Below, piece after piece: positions 58,255 through 64,000 of a stretch of DNA of 64,000 nt (its first letter is position 1; every line of letters starts with the position of its first letter). The notes below the pieces were generated by a model. It did not search any database, had not been told where the DNA came from, and saw only the letters and a list, made by a program, of their open reading frames with translations. Location: contig NZ_CAAJGM010000252.1 in the NCBI RefSeq assembly GCF_900996235.1, forward strand, positions 62,001 through 126,000, given 5' to 3'. Made by a program: the position numbers and the translations under genes. Origin of the DNA: Paraburkholderia sp. BCC1885 (GTDB lineage Bacteria > Pseudomonadota > Gammaproteobacteria > Burkholderiales > Burkholderiaceae).

Positions 58255-59472
58255 ATGACCCGACCCCAGACACCGCAGACGCCGCATCGGATCGCCCTGC
58301 TGTTCAACGCGAACAAGGTGTACGACCGCGAGATCATCGCCGGCATCGGCAATTACCTGCTTTCCACCCGTGTTGCATGGGACCTGTTTCTCGAAGAAGA
58401 TTTTCGCTGCCGCCTGACGGGCATCGAACGTTTCGACGGCGACGGCATCATCGCGGACTTCGACGATCCGGCCGTCAGCGAAGCCTTGCGCGGCTGCAAG
58501 CTGCCGGTGGTGGCGGTGGGTTCGTCATACGAGGACGAAGCGCACTACCCGGCCGATCTGCCGTATATCGCCACCGATAACGCCAAGCTGGTGTCGCTCG
58601 CGTACACGCATCTGATCGGTGCGGGTTTACCGCACTTCGCGCTGTATAGCCTGCCGCAGGCGCCCGAGAACCGCTGGGCCCAGCAACGCGAGCAGGCCTT
58701 CGCCGCTTTGCGCGCCGCCGAAGGCCGCAGCGCCGAGGAGATCGACGCCGAAATTTATCGTGGCCTGTCGACCAGCGCGCCCGCATGGAACCAGGCCACC
58801 GAGCAACTCACCGGCTGGCTCGAAAAGCTGCCCAAACCGGTCGGCATCATCGCCGTCACCGATGCGCGGGCGCGGCATCTGCTGCAAGCCTGTCTGATCG
58901 CCGGCATTGCGGTGCCCGAGCAGGTCTCGATCATCGGCATCGACAACGATCCGTTGACGCGCACCCTTACGCGCATCCCGATCTCCTCGGTTATTCAGGG
59001 TACCGAAGAAATGGGCCGCACCGCTGCCCACCTGCTGCATCAGATGCTGCACGGGGCGCGTTTTCCGGGGCGGCGCATTCGCGTGCCGCCGGTCGGCATC
59101 AACGTGCTCGAATCGACGCGCCACCAGCCGCTTGCCAGCCCCTATGTGATGCGTGCCCGCCACTTCATTCGCCAGTACGCCTGCCAGGGCATCCGCACCG
59201 AACAGGTGGCGGATTACGTCGGCGTGTCGCGCTCATCGCTGGAGGAATATTTTCGGCGCGAGTTGCAATGTACGGTGCATCAGGAGATCCTGCGTCACAA
59301 GCTCGATGCCGCGAAGGCGCTGCTCATCAAACGCGACGCGTCGAGCGCGGAAGTCGCCATCCGCTGCGGCTTCACGTCCTTGCAGTACATGTATGCAGTG
59401 TTTCGCCGCGAGCTCGGCTGCACGCCGCGCGAATTTCAGGAACGCACCCGGCCCACGACCGCGTCCGGCTAG
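58255..59472 (+). CDS. xylR: Xylose operon regulator XylR (AraC family)
   Basis: The protein is 405 aa from the ATG at 58255. HRIALLFNANKVYDREIIAGIGNYL is the known XylR N-terminus, and this start agrees with its usual length. A LacI-like periplasmic-binding sensor domain (to about residue 290) is followed by an AraC DNA-binding domain (TEQVADYVGVSRSSLEEYFRREL; SSAEVAIRCGFTSLQYMYAVFRRELGCTPREF). It binds xylose and activates the divergent xyl operon. No good ribosome-binding site is seen before any of the possible starts. Confidence 0.93.
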   Translation: MTRPQTPQTPHRIALLFNANKVYDREIIAGIGNYLLSTRVAWDLFLEEDFRCRLTGIERFDGDGIIADFDDPAVSEALRGCKLPVVAVGSSYEDEAHYPADLPYIATDNAKLVSLAYTHLIGAGLPHFALYSLPQAPENRWAQQREQAFAALRAAEGRSAEEIDAEIYRGLSTSAPAWNQATEQLTGWLEKLPKPVGIIAVTDARARHLLQACLIAGIAVPEQVSIIGIDNDPLTRTLTRIPISSVIQGTEEMGRTAAHLLHQMLHGARFPGRRIRVPPVGINVLESTRHQPLASPYVMRARHFIRQYACQGIRTEQVADYVGVSRSSLEEYFRRELQCTVHQEILRHKLDAAKALLIKRDASSAEVAIRCGFTSLQYMYAVFRRELGCTPREFQERTRPTTASG

Positions 59473-59543
59473 CCGGATACCGGCACGACTCAAATCCGGC
59501 GTATCCTCGATGCGCTTTGGGAATCCTTTACTCTCCTGCCGAT

Positions 59544-60632
59544 ATGATCAGTCACGCGCAATTTTCTTCCGAGCCCTGGGGCGCCGCCCCCGGTGGCGAT
59601 CCGGTCCAGCTTTTCACGTTGCGCAACGCGCATGGCATGAAGGTCAGCATCAGCGATCTCGGCGCCACGCTGGTGTCGTGGCATGCGCCGGATCGCGCCG
59701 GCCGGCTCGGCGACATTCTGCTTGGCCACGACACGCCGGCCGAATACCTCGCGTCCACCACCTATATGGGCGGCCTGATCGGACGCTGGGCGAATCGCAT
59801 CGCCGGGGCGCGCTTCACGCTCGACGGCATCGAGTACACGCTCGATCGCAACGAAGGCGACAATCTGCTGCATGGCGGCAGTGCCGGTTTCAACCGGTTG
59901 CCCTGGGAGGCGGAAGAAGACAACGGCTCGCTCGTGCTGCGTCTGGAGTCGCCTGAAGGCGATGCGGGTTTTCCAGGCCACGTAACCGTGCAGGTCCGCT
60001 ACACGCTCGATGACGACGGCGCCCTGACCATCGCATACGAAGCCATCACCGATGCACCGACGCCGCTCAATCTCACGAGCCACGCCTACTTCAATCTCAG
60101 CGGGGAGGCGACGGGCGACGTGCGCGGCCACGTGGTGTCGATCGACGCCGAAGCCTATTTCGAAGTCGACGCCGGCATGATTCCCACCCGGCGCGCGGAG
60201 GTTGCCGGCAATGCGTTCGACTTCCGGCAGAGCGCCCCGCTCGGCGCGCGTCTGGACTGGCCGAATGCGCAGCTTGCACTCGCAAGCGGCTTCGATCACT
60301 GCTACGTACTGCCGGAACTCGCAGCAGCCGCAGCGGCCGCGTCACGCCCGCAGCCGGTGCGCGAAGTGGCGCGTGTCTACGAGCCCGGCAGCGGGCGCGA
60401 ACTGAGCGTGCGCACCGATCAATGGGGCCTGCAGTTCTACACGGGAAACCATCTCGAAGGCGAAAAAGGCCGTGGCGGCCACACTTATTCGAAATACGCC
60501 GGCCTTTGTCTCGAGGCGGGAGGTTTTCCAAACCAGATCAACATGGCCAACCCCGCGCAGGTCATTCTGCGGCCCGGTGAGGAATATCGGCAAGTCACGC
60601 AGTATCGCGTCGGGGTACGCACCGGCGTTTGA
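59544..60632 (+). CDS. galM: Aldose 1-epimerase (mutarotase)
   Basis: The protein is 362 aa. The GalM motifs are NLLHGGSAGFNRLPWEA (catalytic His), LNLTSHAYFNLSGE (second His), and GFDHCYVLP, with TGNHLEG...KYAGLCLEAGGFPN (catalytic Glu) at the end. It speeds anomer interconversion of aldoses. Position 71 bases after xylR suggests it serves xylose, whose alpha form is preferred by isomerase. The start is the ATG at 59544; longer frames run through xylR. Confidence 0.93.
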   Translation: MISHAQFSSEPWGAAPGGDPVQLFTLRNAHGMKVSISDLGATLVSWHAPDRAGRLGDILLGHDTPAEYLASTTYMGGLIGRWANRIAGARFTLDGIEYTLDRNEGDNLLHGGSAGFNRLPWEAEEDNGSLVLRLESPEGDAGFPGHVTVQVRYTLDDDGALTIAYEAITDAPTPLNLTSHAYFNLSGEATGDVRGHVVSIDAEAYFEVDAGMIPTRRAEVAGNAFDFRQSAPLGARLDWPNAQLALASGFDHCYVLPELAAAAAAASRPQPVREVARVYEPGSGRELSVRTDQWGLQFYTGNHLEGEKGRGGHTYSKYAGLCLEAGGFPNQINMANPAQVILRPGEEYRQVTQYRVGVRTGV

Positions 60633-60846
60633 GCATCCTCTTCGCGCATGCTGCAGAGTTGAAGCGGCAGGCGCGAAATTCCATCATAAGGCTGCGTTTT
60701 CAGCCAATGCGCATCAAAGCAACATTCTCTGTTGGGTACCTGATTTCAGGCACAAAACGGCGTGATAGAGTCCTGCCTTGCCGCTGCAAAGCAGCAACGG
60801 GGCAACGACTCCATTCCGTCGTTGTGTAAGCCAAAGGAGAATCAAA

Positions 60847-61344
60847 ATTAACAACAAGCTGACAGTTATTATTGCCGCGACACTCTCGCTGACGTCGATC
60901 CACGCATTCGCCGGCAATGCCGCGAATTCTTTGTCACCCTTGCAATCCGCCAACGCCGTCATGGTCACGGGCGGCTCGAATGCGAACAACGGTGGCGCAA
61001 AGAAAGACCGCGAAACGCTCGCGATCGCCGCCGTCGACAGCAACGGCCCGGTTGCCGATGCCAAATGCGTGTTGACCAATTCCAAGGGCGACTGGTCGGT
61101 GACGGCACCCGACAGCATTGAAGTACGCCGCTCGGATTCGGACCTGCAGATCAAGTGCGAGAAGGCCGGCTATGACGCGGTCACGGCGACGATCAAGGCA
61201 TCGAAGACAGAAATTCCGCGTCCTGAGTTCCACTTCGCAGCAGGCGGCAGCGGTGACGACGATGAAAACGCCACGATCACGGTGCCGCAATATGCGCCGT
61301 CCATCACGGTGACCTTCGGCAGCAAGCAGGCCAACGCCAACTAA
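60847..61344 (+). CDS. Small exported protein, probable AUU start codon
   Basis: A strong ribosome-binding site (AAGGAG, 60834-60839) is placed 7 bases before an ATT codon at 60847, where the reading frame continues as NNKLTVIIAATLSLTSIHAFAGNAA, a clean Sec signal peptide. There is no in-frame ATG or GTG nearby; a TTG at 60778 lacks a ribosome-binding site and would put 23 odd residues before the signal. The 165-aa product would be exported. It has a Gly/Asn-rich segment and an Ig-like beta domain (DSNGPVADAKCVLTNSKGDWSVTAPDSIEVRRSDSDLQIKC with two cysteines) of the carboxypeptidase-regulatory type, then an acidic, Gly-rich C-terminus. Function unknown. Confidence 0.7.
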   Translation: MNNKLTVIIAATLSLTSIHAFAGNAANSLSPLQSANAVMVTGGSNANNGGAKKDRETLAIAAVDSNGPVADAKCVLTNSKGDWSVTAPDSIEVRRSDSDLQIKCEKAGYDAVTATIKASKTEIPRPEFHFAAGGSGDDDENATITVPQYAPSITVTFGSKQANAN

Positions 61345-61559
61345 ACACCGGTGGGTCGGATCTGGACAGCATGGCACTGCGGGCCGGGGCGCGCGGTGTC
61401 ACGCGGTTGCGCTGTGATGACCGTCTGGTTGCGGCGAGATTGCCAGACCCAGGCGCCTGTCACAGTACGGAAAGACAGTTGTGCGAATAATATGTGCGCG
61501 GCTGCGCGCGTGACGCGTGGCCGCGCCCGTTACTCCACCTTCCGGCCAGGAACCCCGCC

Positions 61560-63251
61560 ATGTCGAACAGGAACACGCCCGCGTCAGGCTCCCGCCCCGC
61601 CGAGGTTCTTGCCGCCGTCTCGCGGCGCGGTTTCCTGAAGCTCGCCGGCGTGTCGGGCCTGGCGGGCGCCGCCGGCAGTCTCGCGGCCACGAGCCAGGCA
61701 GCCACCCGCAGCCCGGACGGCAGGCCCGAACAGATCCACATGACATGGGGTAACGATCCCACCAGTGAGGTGGTGATCTCATGGGCTTCGCTCGCCTCTG
61801 CTGTCAATCCGCGTGTGCAGTTCGGCAATGCAGGCGAGCAGGCGCGGACCGTGCACGGCGTGCAACGCATCTATACCGATGGCCTCAACGGCGCCACCGT
61901 GTTCACCTATCACGCACGACTGCACGGCCTGCAACCGGCCAACACCTATCAGTACACGGTCACGGCCGACAACGACAGCAACGCCGCGCAACCCTTCACC
62001 GCCAGCTTCCAGACCGCACCGCGCGGCCGCGCGCCGTTTCGCTGGACCACCTATGGCGATCTCGCCACGCCCAACACCGAGTGGGCGCTCTCGTATCCGC
62101 AAAGCCGCTTTGCCGTGCAGGCCGTCGAGCGCTTCGAGCCGCTGTTTCATCTGTTGAACGGCGACCTGTGCTACGCCAATCTGAACCCGGCGCATCAGCC
62201 CGACGTGTGGCGTGATTTCGGCAACAACGTGCAGAACTCGGCGGCGAACCGTCCGTGGATGCCGTGTCCGGGCAACCACGAAATCGAATTCAACAATGGA
62301 CCGCAAGGTCTCGCTTCGTATCTCACGCGCTACACGCTGCCGGAAAACGGCACGCACTTTTCCGGTCAGTGGTATAGCTTTCGCGTGAGTTCGATCCTGT
62401 TCATTTCGCTCGACTCCGACGACGTCATCTACCAGGACGCCGCAGCCTTCGTAGCTGGGCCGAATCCGCTCGTGCCAGTCGCCAGCACCGGCCATGCGCC
62501 GATCGAACCGGGTACGTCGTTCTATGTGCGCGGCTACAGTCACGGCCTGCAAACGCGCTGGCTCGAACAGACCTTGCGGCGCGCGTCGGAAGATCATGAG
62601 ATCGACTGGATCGTGGTGCAGATGCACCAGGACGCGCTGACGTCGTCGAAGACCGGCAACGGATCGGACAAGGGGATTCGCGAGGCGTGGCTGCCGCTTT
62701 TCGACCGCTACGGCGTCGACCTGGTCGTCTGCGGGCACGATCACGACTACGAGCGCAGCCATCCGGTGCGCGGCTGCAACCACAACGCGGGCAAGGATGC
62801 GACGACGGGCGCCGCCGTGGATACGCTGCAACCGCGTCCGGTGTTGGCGGCGGACCCCGACAGCACCACCTTCGATACCCGCCACGGCACCATCCATCTG
62901 ATCCTCGGCGGCGGCGGCACGAATGCGCCACTCGACGTCTACGGCGAGGACGAGGCCGACGGCTTGCCGCAGGCCAAAGTATTCACCAAACCGAATCGGC
63001 CGATACCCGGCAGTGCAGCGAACACATTCGTTCGGAATCCTGCCGATGCACTGGAAGACGCGATCTGGTCGGCGAAACGCGATACCGGCACCGGTTATGG
63101 CATCGCCGTGTTCGACCACGATCCGGGCCAGCCCGGCGCTCACACGACCATCACGATGAACTACTATCACGCGCCCGGCGCGGATCAGACGCCCACCGCG
63201 AACTACGAGCTATTCGAAACCATCGTGCTGAGGAAGCCGCGCCGGAGTTAA
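61560..63251 (+). CDS. Tat-exported metallophosphoesterase (purple acid phosphatase-like)
   Basis: The protein is 563 aa. The N-terminus contains the twin-arginine motif SRRGFLK followed by a weakly hydrophobic stretch (LAGVSGLAGAAGSLA). A fibronectin-like domain (about 60-160) precedes the metallophosphatase domain with TYGDLA, LLNGDLCYAN, CPGNHEIEFN, VQMHQDALTS and CGHDHDYERSHP, which supply the dinuclear metal ligands. It probably hydrolyses phosphate esters in the periplasm. The start at 61560 directly leads into the Tat signal. Confidence 0.92.
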   Translation: MSNRNTPASGSRPAEVLAAVSRRGFLKLAGVSGLAGAAGSLAATSQAATRSPDGRPEQIHMTWGNDPTSEVVISWASLASAVNPRVQFGNAGEQARTVHGVQRIYTDGLNGATVFTYHARLHGLQPANTYQYTVTADNDSNAAQPFTASFQTAPRGRAPFRWTTYGDLATPNTEWALSYPQSRFAVQAVERFEPLFHLLNGDLCYANLNPAHQPDVWRDFGNNVQNSAANRPWMPCPGNHEIEFNNGPQGLASYLTRYTLPENGTHFSGQWYSFRVSSILFISLDSDDVIYQDAAAFVAGPNPLVPVASTGHAPIEPGTSFYVRGYSHGLQTRWLEQTLRRASEDHEIDWIVVQMHQDALTSSKTGNGSDKGIREAWLPLFDRYGVDLVVCGHDHDYERSHPVRGCNHNAGKDATTGAAVDTLQPRPVLAADPDSTTFDTRHGTIHLILGGGGTNAPLDVYGEDEADGLPQAKVFTKPNRPIPGSAANTFVRNPADALEDAIWSAKRDTGTGYGIAVFDHDPGQPGAHTTITMNYYHAPGADQTPTANYELFETIVLRKPRRS

Positions 63252-63310
63252 TGGCCGCCCCCTCAATAAAATCAGCTAGAAAAAATAGGCAATCAGGAGT
63301 CCTTCGGTAA

Positions 63311-64000
63311 TCACGCCCAAATCGTGCTGATCAAAATGGTGGCGGTCGCGTCGGCCGTGTAGGTCCTCGATTTGAGCGCGAACATGGCGGCCGCGGTGGC
63401 CGTCGGCACCGCGCCGGTAATCACGGCCTGGTGTGCAGGCGCGCCCACCACACCGAACAGAACCGCGCCCACCGCCATGAGTCCCGGCTGGAAGAAGTTC
63501 TTGATCGCCAGATTGGTCAACACGTTCGCGTTGATCATGAAACGTTCGCCGTACAGCATGAGTCCGAGCGCGAACAGCGAGGTGCCGCCCGCGGCCTTGG
63601 CGATCAGATCCACGGACGTCAGCACCGGCTCGGGCAGCGTGACGTGCGCAAAGCTAAGCACCATGCCGGAGATCGGCAGCCAGACAATCGGATTGATCAC
63701 CGCGCGCGCCACGCTCTGCCCGAAAATCCGCAGGATGTCCGGCTTCTCGCCGCCCGCCTCGCCTGTGCCGCCGAGATTCGTCAGCACAATGGTCAACGGC
63801 AGCATGAAGATACTGGTGATGAGATTGCCGACCAGCACGGCGAGAAATCCCTCAGGGCCGAATACCGAGGCAAGAATGGGCGCACCGAAGTACGCCATAT
63901 CCGGAAACGCGCACACCAGCGCCTGCATGGTGGCGGTGCGCAGATCGTGCCGGAACACGAAGCGGCCGAGCGCGAGCGCGAGCAGGTAGGTCCCCATCAA
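63311..64000 (-). CDS. AEC-family transporter, partial (runs off the window)
   Basis: The minus strand encodes 229 residues without a definite start before the window ends; family members are about 310 aa, so the N-terminal third is missing. It has about eight hydrophobic segments. FPDMAYFGAPILASVFG and the C-terminal GAVPTATAAAMFALKS match the auxin efflux carrier/malonate transporter family. The substrate is unknown. It is convergent with the metallophosphoesterase gene. Confidence 0.88.
   Translation of the reverse strand: MMGTYLLALALGRFVFRHDLRTATMQALVCAFPDMAYFGAPILASVFGPEGFLAVLVGNLITSIFMLPLTIVLTNLGGTGEAGGEKPDILRIFGQSVARAVINPIVWLPISGMVLSFAHVTLPEPVLTSVDLIAKAAGGTSLFALGLMLYGERFMINANVLTNLAIKNFFQPGLMAVGAVLFGVVGAPAHQAVITGAVPTATAAAMFALKSRTYTADATATILISTIWA

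Overview
The window is a GC-rich, densely coding chromosomal segment whose gene content and order point to a betaproteobacterium of the Burkholderia/Paraburkholderia group. The cues are the smc-zipA-ligA-def block, the dapC-dapD-dapE-prmB block, a DUF2866-type protein, the glyoxylate-shunt genes aceA and aceB, and a complete ABC-type xylose regulon. No rRNA, tRNA, CRISPR array, insertion sequence or integrase was seen.

Layout. 0-8.5 kb: chromosome segregation, division and replication genes on the minus strand (smc, zipA, ligA, start of def), interrupted by a plus-strand alpha/beta hydrolase whose signal peptide looks frameshifted away from the mature protein. 8.7-16.3 kb: an EamA transporter, then lysine/diaminopimelate biosynthesis (dapC, dapD, an ArsC/Spx-like reductase, a terminator, dapE), the ribosomal protein L3 methyltransferase prmB and a cardiolipin synthase. 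16.3-29.5 kb: glutathione peroxidase, an ABC-F protein, a class III CoA-transferase, radA, alr, lplT, thiD, the tightly overlapped tsaB-rimI-udg-DUF1853 operon and an acyl-CoA-binding protein. 29.5-33.2 kb: the DEAD-box helicase rhlE with a long leader, and aceA.

33.4-43.9 kb is an accessory island on the minus strand. It holds a complete type I secretion system (HlyB-type ATPase with a degenerate C39 domain, HlyD adaptor, TolC-like outer membrane protein), a tiny membrane or lipoprotein ORF, a larger lipoprotein-like protein, a 95-aa orphan, a secreted DUF5625-like protein, and last a 1083-aa repeat protein that is the likely secreted substrate. The substrate has an N-terminal domain with spaced His and Asn-Cys motifs like permuted papain-like hydrolases, nine 40-residue tandem repeats, an acidic block and a C-terminal module of the kind seen in type I exported RTX-family proteins. 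Parts of the island are strikingly AT-rich. It separates aceA from the usp/lysR/haloacid dehalogenase/aceB group. The best hypothesis for a new system is a type I-exported antibacterial or surface hydrolase with its own periplasmic or lipoprotein immunity factors.

44.5-50.8 kb: universal stress protein, LysR regulator divergent from a haloacid dehalogenase, malate synthase, a gamma-glutamylcyclotransferase-like protein, and an AraC regulator convergent with a GNAT acetyltransferase. 50.9-60.6 kb: xylA-xylB-xylF-xylG-xylH on the minus strand, divergent from xylR and galM, covering uptake, mutarotation, isomerisation and phosphorylation of D-xylose. 60.8-64 kb: a small exported protein that appears to start at an AUU codon, a Tat-exported metallophosphoesterase, and part of an AEC-family transporter running off the end.
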